Positions 8,724-17,251 of a DNA stretch of 64,000 nt are shown here, piece by piece. A model generated the notes under the pieces. The model was given only the letters and a program-made list of their open reading frames with translations. It was not told where the DNA came from and did not search any database. A program made the position numbers and the translations under genes. The stretch covers positions 930,001 through 994,000 of the forward strand of contig NZ_JAKGAR010000001.1 in assembly GCF_021532625.1 (NCBI RefSeq), read 5' to 3'. This DNA is from Octadecabacter algicola (GTDB lineage Bacteria; Pseudomonadota; Alphaproteobacteria; Rhodobacterales; Rhodobacteraceae). Numbering within the stretch: position 1 is the first letter of the stretch; the number at the start of each line of letters is the position of its first letter.

Positions 8724-9928
8724 TGTTTCGAAAAATACGCGGCGCCTTTCAGAAAATGATTGGCGGCGCGTTTCTTTCTGCAACGCTCTGGTCAGGTGTG
8801 CACGCGCAAGACATCGATTACCCGTCGAATTTTAGCCAAGCACAGATACTACGCGATGCGGGCAATTATGATGCCGCTATTCCAATGCTGCGGTCCCTAT
8901 TGCGGGACATACCCAACAATCTCTCAATTCGCGAGGAACTTGGGTATGCCCTGCTTTTGGATGGGCAGTTGGCAGCAGCGCAATATCAATTTGAAATACT
9001 GAAAGAACGCAGCGCAAATCCTGAAAAGCGCGCGCTCTATATGGCTGTTTTGCGCCGCATAACCGCCGAGAGGCCGATTGGCGTCAGTGTCATCCTCAGC
9101 TATGCGCCCACTTCCAACCTCAACCAAGGGACCGATAACACTACGTTTATTTCGAATGTTCTGGGAACTGGTATTATTGCGCCCGAAAGCCGCAGAATAT
9201 CCGGCTGGGAAAGCCGTGTCGGGCTGAATGGATATGTACGCGGAAATTTGGGGAGCAACGGACGCCTTGCTTTTGATTGGCGTGGTGAACGCCGCTTTTA
9301 CTCCACGCTTTATAGCCCCGAGACCGAAGTAGAAGTCGGCCTGACGGCTTCGCAAAGTTATCAATATGGTGATTTTGGCACGCGTGTATTTCGAATAGAT
9401 CGCGAACGCGAACGTGGAGATTATACGAGAACGGGTATCTCGTTGTTCTCATCCAGACAGATCACCCCTACTCAGCAAATTAACGGGTTCATACAGTTTT
9501 CGGATTTAAAGTCAGAGGGTTCGACCAGCAGCGACGGCCTGCTGACACAAGTTAACTTAGGCTATACCGTCACCCCAAACCCCGCACTGTCGGTTCGGTT
9601 CGGGCTTCTGAGTGAGCATACAAATACACAGCTGGTATCGCAAAGTTACGCAAGTCTCGCCACGACGCTTCAGGCAAGCACTGCATTTCAAGGTGGATAT
9701 GAACTGTCGGGCCAAGCCGTAGTGGGTAAACGCCAGTTTGACAGCGACCTCGGCTTTGCGCGCGAAGATAATTTCTCGAGCCTTTCGGTCACAGTATTCA
9801 ATAGTCAGTACAGTTTCAGCGGCCTTGTGCCAAAGCTGACCTGCACATTGGCTTCGACAAGATCAAACGTTGCTTTGTTTGACGCGCAAACCCAGACATG
9901 CGGCATCGCTTTATCGCGCAGGTTTTAA
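8723..9928 (+). CDS. Slam-family surface lipoprotein assembly modifier (type XI secretion)
   Basis: A 401-residue outer-membrane protein. A signal peptide ends near GVHAQ; residues about 35-115 form TPR-like helices (SQAQILRDAGNYDAAIPML and LREELGYALL-type repeats); from about residue 120 to the end there are amphipathic beta-strands, closing with a short strand ending in Phe (ALSRRF). TPR plus beta-barrel is the Slam architecture, in which the barrel moves lipoproteins to the outer leaflet. The C-terminal pattern with SNVALFD close to the end is typical of this family. The start codon overlaps the upstream lipoprotein stop in TAATG, so substrate and translocon are co-translated. A generic TPR-linked porin is the alternative. 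Confidence 0.75.
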   Translation: MFRKIRGAFQKMIGGAFLSATLWSGVHAQDIDYPSNFSQAQILRDAGNYDAAIPMLRSLLRDIPNNLSIREELGYALLLDGQLAAAQYQFEILKERSANPEKRALYMAVLRRITAERPIGVSVILSYAPTSNLNQGTDNTTFISNVLGTGIIAPESRRISGWESRVGLNGYVRGNLGSNGRLAFDWRGERRFYSTLYSPETEVEVGLTASQSYQYGDFGTRVFRIDRERERGDYTRTGISLFSSRQITPTQQINGFIQFSDLKSEGSTSSDGLLTQVNLGYTVTPNPALSVRFGLLSEHTNTQLVSQSYASLATTLQASTAFQGGYELSGQAVVGKRQFDSDLGFAREDNFSSLSVTVFNSQYSFSGLVPKLTCTLASTRSNVALFDAQTQTCGIALSRRF

Positions 9929-10152
9929 GTTACATCCCCCAATATCCTAGTCCGCCATCCCCGTTGGTCTTATTTGGGTAATTGCGCCGCAAGACGTTCA
10001 GCAATGGATGCCCGGTGTGCCGCTTTCATCAATCACCGATCACGTTTCTAAAAAAACTTGTGCGTCAGGACCGCACCGATGTGTCCGTGATTGTCTGTTG
10101 TGATAAAGCACGCTTGAAACTTCCGTCCCTACGCCGCTAGAAGGGCTTTAGC

Positions 10153-10229
10153 GGTCCGGTAGCTCAACTGGATAGAGCACCTGACTTCTAATCAGGATGT
10201 TGAGGGTTCGAGTCCTTCCCGGATCGCCA
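10153..10229 (+). tRNA. tRNA-Arg (anticodon TCT)
   Basis: A complete cloverleaf can be drawn: acceptor GGTCCGG pairs with CCGGATC (one G-U), followed by TA at positions 8-9, a D arm with GCTC/GAGC, an anticodon stem CCTGA/TCAGG around the loop CTTCTAA (anticodon TCT), and a T arm GAGGG/CCTTC with TTCGAGT. The CCA end is encoded. It reads AGA codons. Confidence 0.97.
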
Positions 10230-10268
10230 AATTGATATGTTGATGACGTTAGACAGCAAGCAAAACGC

Positions 10269-11606
10269 TTAACGTCTGGTACTGAGGCTTGGCACCATTA
10301 CCAATGCCGAAACGCCACGCTCTGGTTTGTTGACGACGTCAAGTTCACCGCCGTGGGCTACAATGATGTCGCGCGCAATTGAAAGACCTAGCCCAGCCCC
10401 TCCGGTTACTCTGCTGCGGCTCGCCTCGCCGCGGACAAATGGATCAAAGATCGTTGAAAGCAGCCCAAGTTCAATGCCGGGGCCGTCGTCTTCAACTTTG
10501 ATGATTGCTTTGCCCCCCTGCACAGAAAGCACGACCTCGGCCTGACCGGCATAGGCGAGCGCATTCTCTACCAAGTTTCGGATCGCGCGGCTAAAGCTCA
10601 CCGGACCTGCCGTGATGACGGGATCGCCCGTGGCATGAAACGGGACATCCAACTCCTCGCACAGCTTCGCTAGAAGCTCTTTCAACGACACGCTTTGCGT
10701 CAGGTTTTCGGACTGCCCTGTGCGCGCATAGGACACCAACCCGTCCGCCATGGCGGCGACCTCGTCGAGCGTTTCAATCATTGGTTCGCGCAACTCCCCT
10801 TCGATCATTTCGGCCCGAATACGGAGGCTTGTGAGGGGCGTGCGCAAATCATGGCCGACTGCAGCTATCGTGCGGGTTCGCTCCGCGTCAAATTGCGAAA
10901 TGCGTTCCTGCATGGTGTTAAAGGCTTTCGCCGCTTGTTGAAATTCAAATGGGCCTGCCTCACGAACGCGAGCAGAACGATCGCCTTTTGCCGATCTTTG
11001 GGCGGCAATCGCCAGCTCTTGGATGGGGGAAATTGTCTGGCGCAGGAAAATCCAGACCGCACCCAAAACAATGATCAAGGAGCAGGCATAAATGGACAGC
11101 AAGTATCCAAGTTGCCCGTTAGTGTGCCAGCTCAGTGGCTCTCGCGCCGAAAAGTTCAGCCAGCGATTGTTATCCAACTGTAAGGACACCAAAACCACTT
11201 CACGATTGAGCCCGAAGTTGCGTGAATCCTCTGGCAGGCTAGGCTCTGCTCTGGACAGGATCGACACGCGCACATCGTTTTGCCCAAGGTCCTGTGCAAT
11301 GCGCGCGGCCAGCAAGATGGAACGATCATCCGCGGAGGTGTTTAAGACGGCGGGATCGGCCGCGATTTTGATTGTCGTCACTCTGTTGGAGGCATCGGCC
11401 GCGAATTCGGCCTGATTTTCCGGCGCAAGGGCGCTTAGCGTCAGAACCAGCTCTTCGATGCGGTTGGTGACAAGCGTATCGCGCGCGTTTTCATCATTGG
11501 CACGCTGAGCAAGGACTGTGACAGCCAATGCCCCGACAAAGGCAATGCTCATAGCGAGGCTCAACAAGACCAAAAGCTGTGTCGCAAGCGGGAGACGTTT
11601 CAACAC
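10269..11606 (-). CDS. EnvZ-like sensor histidine kinase
   Basis: Inner-membrane histidine kinase, 445 residues. Transmembrane helices lie at about 10-32 and 166-188 with a ~130-residue periplasmic sensor between them. A HAMP domain follows (to about 240), then the H-box AAVGHDLRTPLTSLR with the phospho-accepting His at 252. The N-box (AIRNLVENALAYAG), the VEDDGPGIE segment and GAGLGLSIARDI are all present, so it should be active. It overlaps the upstream response regulator by seven bases and is the second gene of that pair. The stimulus is unknown; the neighbouring divergent exported-protein genes suggest an envelope or metal signal, which is inference only. Confidence 0.92.
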   Translation of the reverse strand: MLKRLPLATQLLVLLSLAMSIAFVGALAVTVLAQRANDENARDTLVTNRIEELVLTLSALAPENQAEFAADASNRVTTIKIAADPAVLNTSADDRSILLAARIAQDLGQNDVRVSILSRAEPSLPEDSRNFGLNREVVLVSLQLDNNRWLNFSAREPLSWHTNGQLGYLLSIYACSLIIVLGAVWIFLRQTISPIQELAIAAQRSAKGDRSARVREAGPFEFQQAAKAFNTMQERISQFDAERTRTIAAVGHDLRTPLTSLRIRAEMIEGELREPMIETLDEVAAMADGLVSYARTGQSENLTQSVSLKELLAKLCEELDVPFHATGDPVITAGPVSFSRAIRNLVENALAYAGQAEVVLSVQGGKAIIKVEDDGPGIELGLLSTIFDPFVRGEASRSRVTGGAGLGLSIARDIIVAHGGELDVVNKPERGVSALVMVPSLSTRR

Positions 11607-12310
11607 GGAACCACCGTTTCGACGGCCAGAACGTAGCCACCGCCGCGCTCGGTGATCAGCAGCTTGGGCGCTTTGGGATCATCTTCGATTTTCTTACGCA
11701 GCCGCCCGATTTGATTGTCGATTGTGCGATCAAAGGCCTTCTCTTCCCGCCCCGCTGTTATATCCAGCAAGCGCGCCCGACTGAGAACGGTATTCGGGTT
11801 CTGCAAGAAAACCGCGAGTAATCGGTTCTCACTCGTCGTCAATGAAACCTCACGCCCATCGACATGGTTGAGCCATTTGCGAGCTCCTTGATGGGTCCAG
11901 CCAGCGAAACTATTGTTATCGGACTGATATTGACGTTCGGGCATCCTGCGCAAAACAGCCTTAATCCGCGCCAATAATTCACGTGGGTTGAAGGGTTTGA
12001 CAACGTAGTCATCCGCGCCCAGCTCTAGCCCAACAATGCGGTCTGTTTCGTCAGCCATGGCCGTCAGCATGATCACAGGAATGTTGGTGTTGGCCACCAT
12101 CCAACGGCACAGGCTTAGCCCGTCTTCGCCTGGCATCATGATATCCAAAATTGCCAAATCAATTCCGGCCTGTTCGATCAACTGTCGCGCTTCAATGGCA
12201 TTTTCTGCCAAAGATGTGCGAAACCCTTGCTTGCGCAGATATTGCCCGAGCGGCTCACGTATGCCGCGCGCATCATCAACGATCAGGATATGGTGGGATT
12301 TCTGGGTCAT
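11600..12310 (-). CDS. OmpR-family response regulator
   Basis: A 236-residue two-component regulator. The receiver domain has the acidic pair VDD at residues 11-13, the phosphorylated Asp56 (LAILDIMMPGEDG), Thr in MLTA and Lys in VVKPF. The C-terminal winged-helix domain contains the OmpR/PhoB hallmarks LTTSENRLLAVFL, AFDRTIDNQIGRLRKKIE and ITERGGGYVL. It is the first gene of a regulator-kinase pair overlapping by seven bases. A 14-bp inverted repeat about 140 bases upstream is a plausible binding site for auto-regulation and for control of the divergent gene cluster. Confidence 0.94.
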   Translation of the reverse strand: MTQKSHHILIVDDARGIREPLGQYLRKQGFRTSLAENAIEARQLIEQAGIDLAILDIMMPGEDGLSLCRWMVANTNIPVIMLTAMADETDRIVGLELGADDYVVKPFNPRELLARIKAVLRRMPERQYQSDNNSFAGWTHQGARKWLNHVDGREVSLTTSENRLLAVFLQNPNTVLSRARLLDITAGREEKAFDRTIDNQIGRLRKKIEDDPKAPKLLITERGGGYVLAVETVVPC

Positions 12311-12447
12311 GGGGGCGGCGACTTCGGTTGATCACTTCGAGAATGAATGGCGCGTTGAGGCCGCCATCCTCGTTGATACCGCTCCTTCTCGCAAGGTGGC
12401 TAGGATCTCGTTCTAACCTGTGTGCCCGCGTCTTGGTTGGGTTTTCG

Positions 12448-12493
12448 TGTCGCAAAATGTATCAAAACGCGACAGCGGTTACATTCTGCGACA
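12448..12493. promoter_or_regulatory. Candidate operator: 14-bp inverted repeat between the two-component system and lectin-like gene
   Basis: TGTCGCAAAATGTA (12448-12461) and TACATTCTGCGACA (12480-12493) form an inverted repeat with one mismatch in 14 pairs, centres 32 bases apart (three helical turns). A further GCGACAG at 12469 repeats the outer half at 12488. The element lies in the 475-base divergent region upstream of both the OmpR-type regulator and the lectin/oxidase cluster, so it could be the regulator's own binding site. Confidence 0.5.
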
Positions 12494-12603
12494 GGCTTCC
12501 CTTTGGGTTTGGCGGTGCAACGGGCCAGAGTACGGCCCGTGATTGAGGGTGAAATTTACCTTGCGTGGGGACGCCAAAATGCCGCTGAGCCGATGCTATA
12601 GGA

Positions 12604-12789
12604 ATGGAACGTGCCGCATTACTGGCGTGCCGGACAATGGATAGCCGCGCGCTTCCCGTTGCCTTCTTGGCCATGGCGGCTCTCACGGCTTGTTTGGTTA
12701 TCGCGACGTCCGAAACGCTCTGGGTAAAGCGCCAGCAGGCCGACCTGAGTAAGTCCCAAATCTTAGTGTTTAAAGAGAGGTCCAAATGA
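12604..12789 (+). CDS. Possible small membrane peptide
   Basis: An open frame of 61 codons with one hydrophobic segment (VAFLAMAALTACLVIA) at about residues 19-35 and a basic tail. It ends four bases into the next gene, giving possible translational coupling. The ribosome site is weak (TATAGGA) and I know no family for it. It could be a real single-pass peptide or a chance frame inside the leader of the downstream gene; the rest of 12311-12785 shows only the operator-like repeat. Confidence 0.28.
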   Translation: MERAALLACRTMDSRALPVAFLAMAALTACLVIATSETLWVKRQQADLSKSQILVFKERSK

Positions 12790-13310
12790 TGCGATTTATA
12801 TTGCCGACATTGGCTTTGCCGCTGTTTCTCATGGCTCAGGTCGCCCACTCCGAAGCGCCGGTAATGCAGACACCGGCCCCTGTGATCTACCTTGCGGATA
12901 ACCTCGACGAGGCGGACAGCCTCGGTTGGTGCATCGACACCTTGGGCCGCGGTTTTGCTGAGGAGTTGCAGGCGCATTCCTGCAATCCACAGGGCGGCGA
13001 CGTGCAGTTCACCCTTTTGGAAGACAGCGGTCTGATCCGCTCTGTTGAGTATCCTGATTACTGCGCAGAGGTCCTCCAAGGTCGCGAGGCTCAATTTGGA
13101 TTGACGATCTGCGATGCTGAAAACCCGTCTCAGCAGTTCCGCTATGACCGCGAAACTCTGGCCCTTTCACCCGCCAATGACGAGACGCTGTGCATGTCCG
13201 TTGGGTCGGCCAGCCGATCCGCTGGGCCGTTCATGTCGCGCGATTTGCTGCTGGAAGGATGCGCTGACATCGATCCGGATCTGCGCGCCTGGATCATTGT
13301 GAACGAATGA
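12786..13310 (+). CDS. Exported beta-trefoil (ricin-type lectin-like) protein
   Basis: A 174-residue secreted protein: signal peptide to about residue 22 (MAQVAHS), then three similar cysteine-containing lobes. The lobe pattern is a Cys near LGWCIDT, a Cys in AHSC, then YCAEV and ICDAENPSQQF, then LCMSVG and LEGCADI, ending RAWIIV. A threefold Cys/Asp...Gln/Trp repeat of this length is what a ricin-B beta-trefoil would give, and the cysteines probably form disulphides in the periplasm or outside. The ATG has a good GAGG ribosome site. It is a distant paralogue of the protein at 14952, on the other side of the oxidase gene. No catalytic residues are recognised. Confidence 0.65.
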   Translation: MMRFILPTLALPLFLMAQVAHSEAPVMQTPAPVIYLADNLDEADSLGWCIDTLGRGFAEELQAHSCNPQGGDVQFTLLEDSGLIRSVEYPDYCAEVLQGREAQFGLTICDAENPSQQFRYDRETLALSPANDETLCMSVGSASRSAGPFMSRDLLLEGCADIDPDLRAWIIVNE

Positions 13311-13319
13311 AACGATATC

Positions 13320-13339
13320 GCGACCGCATGACAGGTCGC
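13320..13339 (+). terminator. Small hairpin after the first lectin-like gene
   Basis: GCGACC and GGTCGC pair perfectly around an eight-base loop ten bases after the stop codon. There is no T-run. It may partly separate expression of the lectin-like gene from the oxidase gene that starts at 13360. Confidence 0.35.
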
Positions 13340-13359
13340 CAGAACTGGGAGGACTTCCT

Positions 13360-14827
13360 ATGAAACGGGGCACTAAATCTATGGTACCAAAAGGATTTTC
13401 GCGGCGTAGCGTGTTGCAAGGCAGCGCGGCAATCGGGGTTGCATCGGTGATTGGTGGTACTTTGGGCTTGGCCAAAAACGCGCGCGCGCAGCCCGCGAAC
13501 GTGCATTATGAATTGGCGATTGATTTCCTTGACGATGCGCGGGTCTACAACGGCAATTTGCTCGGCCCGACGATGCGTATTCGCCCGGGCGACACATTAG
13601 ATGTGGATCTCATCAACAATTTGCCTGCCTTGCATGACGATTGCACCGACAATCACAACCAAGAGCACGGGCTGAATACGACCAACTTCCACACACACGG
13701 GCTGCATGTTTCCCCAAGCACAGACAGCACCGGTGAGTTCGACGCGGACAATGTCTTCGTCAGCCTTGTTCCAGAAGATCAGATCGTAGCCTGCGAAGAG
13801 GTCTGCGGTGTCGATGTGAAAACGATGTTCCGCTACGGGAGCAATAGGTTCCGTTTTGAGCTTCCGGACGATCACATCACCGGAACGTTTTGGTATCACG
13901 CCCACAAACATGGCTCTACCGCAGTGCAGGTCGGTGATGGGCTGGCTGGACCGTTGATCGTCGAGGACGAGCCCGGGGTCATGCCCGACTACATTGAGCA
14001 GGCCGTTGAGCGGATTTTCTTTGTCACCAATCGCGGCATGATGCTGGTTGATGAACAGGGCGGCGGTGAGATGAACCCGGAGATCACCATGCGTCCGGGT
14101 GAAGTACAGCGCTGGCGCGTGATCAACGGGACAGGCAATGGCACAGATTTCGCCTTTATGCGCCCGAACATCGCAAACCTAGAGATGCATCTGATTGCGT
14201 TTGATGGGGTCACGCAGGATCGTCGCATCCCCGTTGACTATGAGGCCCTTGATGAGCCTTGGTTTAACCCGTCCGCGCTTGCGTCTGGCAACCGCGCGGA
14301 TTTTATCGTGCGGGCACCTTCTGTAGCGGAGCCGCGTGATACGCTGAGGAGCACCAACCTTTCGCGGGTGGTCGACATGCCCATCAAGATCGAAGGGGCA
14401 CCAGTCGATGCGCTTTGGTCCAACGAGGACACGCTCCCCGGGCGCGGGGCTTATCCCGTTCGACGATACTGAACTGCCCAAGCGCGAAATCGACTTCACC
14501 CGCAACCAGACCATTAACCGCGAAGCCTTTGACGGTGAGCTGAAGCAAACGATGACCCTCGGAACCGCCGAAGCATGGACGGTGGGCAACAACACTCAGG
14601 TGATGCATGTCTACCATATCCATGTGAACCCGTTCTTCATCACACATATCAACGGCGAGGCATTGCCCGAAGGCAGCCCATTGGCCCGTTGGCAGGATAC
14701 CCTTGGTGGGGACGTTGGATTCAAGACGCGCTTTGAGAAGTTCACCGGCTCGTTCGTCATCCACTGTCACGTGCTGCCCCATGAAGACAACGGAATGATG
14801 CAAATCGTCGAAGTTGTGGAGGCATAA
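13360..14827 (+). pseudogene. Multicopper oxidase, interrupted by one frameshift
   Basis: A periplasmic laccase-like oxidase of about 489 residues split between two reading frames. The first frame (13360-14472) has a strong ribosome site GGGAGG, a Tat signal (FSRRSVLQG), and copper ligands NFHTHG (His111, His113) and FWYHAHKHG (His180, His182). Near 14434-14449, in a C4/G-rich stretch, the frame is lost; the second frame then carries on to 14827 with the remaining ligands HVYHIHVNPF and FVIHCHVLPHEDNGM. All copper-binding motifs are intact, so the break is recent, a sequencing error, or a programmed shift. Flanking lectin-like genes suggest a joint extracellular role. As read, translation ends at 14472 and gives an inactive product without the T1 site. 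Confidence 0.85.
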
Positions 14828-14842
14828 CCGCGCCTCGATACT

Positions 14843-14869
14843 ACGTGCGGTTCTGGACGCGCCGCACGT
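14843..14869 (+). terminator. Hairpin after the multicopper oxidase gene
   Basis: ACGTGCGG and CCGCACGT form a perfect 8-bp stem around an 11-base loop, 16 bases after the oxidase stop codon. No clear T-run follows, so termination would be partial. Confidence 0.45.
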
Positions 14870-14951
14870 TTGAAAATCTCACCCATAAATCGCCGAAAAT
14901 CTTGCGGCGGAACGTACCACCCTTGAACGATCGTTTTGTAGAGGACTGAAG

Positions 14952-15479
14952 ATGAAACTCACCGCCGCCGTAACCGTCGCTTTCACGGCACTCGCCAGCA
15001 CCGCAACAGCAGAGTCTGTCGAAGTCATGTTGTCCGACCGTCTTGATGGAAACCTTGATTTTTATTGCCTCGACATCTCTGGCAGTAAAGAAAATGCAAA
15101 CGTTGAACGGGGCCTTCAGACCCATACCTGCTATGGCTATCAGGGTGAGGCTGGTATTGATCAGGTGTTTGACGTGGCAAGCGTCGAGGAGGGCAAGCTT
15201 TACATGCCCGAATGGGACGTTTGCGCGACTGTTTCTGACCTTGCTGCTGGCGCAGGCATCGAATTGGCGGCTTGCGACGGTGGTGAGACGCAAAACATCA
15301 CGCTGACCGAAGACGGACATTTGTCTCCGGTCTCTGCAATGGAATTGTGTTTCACCGCCGGAGAAGAAACAACGCGCGGTCGCGGCGGAACCTCCGACCA
15401 CCAGATCAAATCGCTGACGCTTCAAGCCTGTGGCGACGACCTTGCCCAATACCAAGCATGGGAACTGCGCGCCGAATAA
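14952..15479 (+). CDS. Exported beta-trefoil (ricin-type lectin-like) protein, second copy
   Basis: A 175-residue secreted protein with a signal peptide to about residue 20 (ASTATAE) and a GAGG ribosome site. It repeats the threefold pattern of the protein at 12786: FYCLDI with LQTHTC, then WDVCATV with LAACDGG, then LCFTAG with LQACGDD and a final QAWELR. The Q-A-W ending of the third lobe is a QxW-type ricin-B signature. Overall identity to its neighbour is low, so the duplication is old. It follows the frameshifted oxidase and precedes a good terminator. Carbohydrate binding is inferred from the fold pattern only. Confidence 0.65.
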   Translation: MKLTAAVTVAFTALASTATAESVEVMLSDRLDGNLDFYCLDISGSKENANVERGLQTHTCYGYQGEAGIDQVFDVASVEEGKLYMPEWDVCATVSDLAAGAGIELAACDGGETQNITLTEDGHLSPVSAMELCFTAGEETTRGRGGTSDHQIKSLTLQACGDDLAQYQAWELRAE

Positions 15480-15499
15480 CGGCGACGGCTCCCTTTCAA

Positions 15500-15524
15500 A
15501 GCTCGCTCAGCGGAGCGGGCTTTC
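15500..15524 (+). terminator. Rho-independent-like terminator after second lectin-like gene
   Basis: AGCTCGCT pairs with AGCGGGCT (one G-U) around the loop CAGCGG and is followed by a short pyrimidine run TTCCC. It lies 21 bases after the stop codon and closes the lectin/oxidase group. Confidence 0.55.
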
Positions 15525-15598
15525 CCTCAAGCGTGAGCATGCATGTCTCGACAGCTGGGCTCGCAGATTAGCAAATCACAGTCACTCGGACGTTCATT

Positions 15599-16546
15599 AT
15601 GAAATCAGTTACGTATAAATCCCTTACCCTCAGCGCTCTGTTTGCATCGGGTGTTTTCCTGCCGACATTTGCGAGCAGCGAAGACCTGAGCATCGACACC
15701 TCGCGTACTTTTTCCTCCGGCGCCTCCCATTTATGTGTCTTGGATGAGGATCAACAGGCCGTCTGTTGGGGGTCCAGCGGCAGCGTTGGCACGCCTGATG
15801 ACCCGTTTGTCAAAGTGGCCGGTGGCGGCCGCCAAAGCATCGGCCTGAACGCGGCTGGCACCCCGAGCTGTTGGGGCAACTACAAAGAGCTTTGCCCAAG
15901 CGATCAGACCTTTATCGATGTCGACGCCGGTTACTACCACGCCTGCGGAATTGACACCGCGGGGGCATTAGTCTGTTGGGGTGATACCGGAAACGAAAAC
16001 GCGGTCGCCGAGCTATTCAACCCTCCGCAAGGCGAGTACGTCTATGTGACGAATGGCTGGTTCCACGCCTGCGCTTTGACGGCTCAAGGCGGAGTGGACT
16101 GCTGGGGGGAAGACACCCGCAGCAAGCTCGACGTGCCTGAGGGCGTGGTCTTTACCCAAATCTCCGCAGGCCGTGAATTTACCTGTGGCTTGGACACCGA
16201 TCAAGCGATGCACTGCTGGGGTGAGCCGCGTAATGATCGGGGACAAGCGCAAGCTTTGGAGGGGCGTTTTCAACAGATCTCCGCAGGCTATTTTCACTAC
16301 TGCGCTCTAACGCTTGATAATCAGGTCCTGTGTCGGGGCCGTGTATTTGATGAACCATCCGGCCCCCTCCAATCGCCTGCCGATCCCACCGCTGCCCCTG
16401 AAGGGGCCTTTTCAGCCTTGCCCGCAAAGCTCGGCTACGCCCACAGCTGCGCCATTGAAACCGACACGAACGATGTTGTCTGCTGGGGCGCTGACTATGG
16501 TGGCCAACAAAGTGATCTCCCAGAGGTCAATGCGCAGTATCCATAG
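15599..16546 (+). CDS. Exported RCC1/BLIP-II-like repeat protein
   Basis: A 315-residue secreted protein. A signal peptide ends near PTFASSE. The mature part consists of about seven repeats built around C-W-G triplets: a block like HLCVLDEDQQAVCWG or HACGIDTAGALVCWG recurs every 40-50 residues, with the spacer F..I.AG.....C.L. This is the pattern of RCC1-type seven-bladed beta-propellers of the BLIP-II subgroup, here with two cysteines per blade that may form disulphides. Such propellers bind proteins or glycans; no enzymatic motif is seen. The ribosome site is weak. It follows the lectin-like genes in the same direction and may belong to the same extracellular set. Confidence 0.75.
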   Translation: MKSVTYKSLTLSALFASGVFLPTFASSEDLSIDTSRTFSSGASHLCVLDEDQQAVCWGSSGSVGTPDDPFVKVAGGGRQSIGLNAAGTPSCWGNYKELCPSDQTFIDVDAGYYHACGIDTAGALVCWGDTGNENAVAELFNPPQGEYVYVTNGWFHACALTAQGGVDCWGEDTRSKLDVPEGVVFTQISAGREFTCGLDTDQAMHCWGEPRNDRGQAQALEGRFQQISAGYFHYCALTLDNQVLCRGRVFDEPSGPLQSPADPTAAPEGAFSALPAKLGYAHSCAIETDTNDVVCWGADYGGQQSDLPEVNAQYP

Positions 16547-16579
16547 CGAGCCAGTATCGCGAAAGGATTACAGAACTAA

Positions 16580-16951
16580 ACAGTCGCGCAGAAAAACGCA
16601 TACCCTGTGCAGGGCACCGAATGGTGGCGCTGCGTGGACGGCGCTAATTGGCGCGCTATCAATGGCCTTGAAACACCAGATGGTCTGTTCTTGCCAGATC
16701 ACCCAGTCCTCCATGTCTTTTGGGACGATGCTACAGCCTTTTCCGCGTGGGCCGGCGGGCGATTACCTTCGGAAGTAGAATGGGAACACGCCGCCCACCT
16801 TCAAGGTGCTCAAAGGGGGGCATTTCTTTGCCACTGCAGCTATTGCTACCGCTATCGCATCGCCACACGCACTGGCAACGCGCCCGATAGCACGACAACG
16901 CATCAAGTTTTTCGCGTTGTCTGGAATGAACCTTCACAAGAAGGTCGGTAA
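16580..16951 (+). pseudogene. Relic of a formylglycine-generating enzyme (FGE/SUMF1 family)
   Basis: Two conserved FGE blocks are joined with the middle missing. The first, reading VQGTEWWR, then [17 protein letters not shown] and [14 protein letters not shown], matches the central substrate-binding block. The second, [12 protein letters not shown], then RTGNAPDS and the terminal FRVVWNEP, matches the C-terminal block and keeps the two active-site cysteines of the family. Between them roughly 100 residues are gone; the words KVLKGG remain at the junction in another frame, so a deletion and a shift in a G6 tract have occurred. The N-terminal part and a start with ribosome site are also absent (a stop lies at 16577). 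A live enzyme is unlikely. FGE activates sulphatases or other enzymes by oxidising a cysteine. Confidence 0.75.
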
Positions 16952-17251
16952 CTTTCGAACCGCAAAGTCAATTGGTTTGTGTTGTCGTCGTGACGTGTTC
17001 AAATTAGGAAAACTGCCGGTAAGTGTTACCGGAAGCTTCAGGGTATTTCGTGCTTATCACAGTATTCGAACACTTTTCTTTTGATCTAGGTTTGCAGGCT
17101 TTCCTTAAAAACTGGAAAAGCCCAATCTGCGATGATGCCGTGCAGTTGGACAAAACTTTACTTTCGACGCACCGCAGACACTATTGGGCGTCGCAGCATT
17201 GCGAATGGCGCGGTGGTTCCTCGTCAGTCTGCTTCCAAACCTACTTCAGAT
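16952..17251. other. Gap between FGE relic and unknown protein gene
   Basis: About 300 AT-richer bases separating two convergent units. No gene, RNA or clear terminator is seen; it may be further decayed sequence. Confidence 0.45.

Noticed and set aside
12462-13094. 210-codon minus-strand frame across the lectin-like gene
   Set aside because: Antisense to a gene with a signal peptide, ribosome site and conserved Cys pattern.
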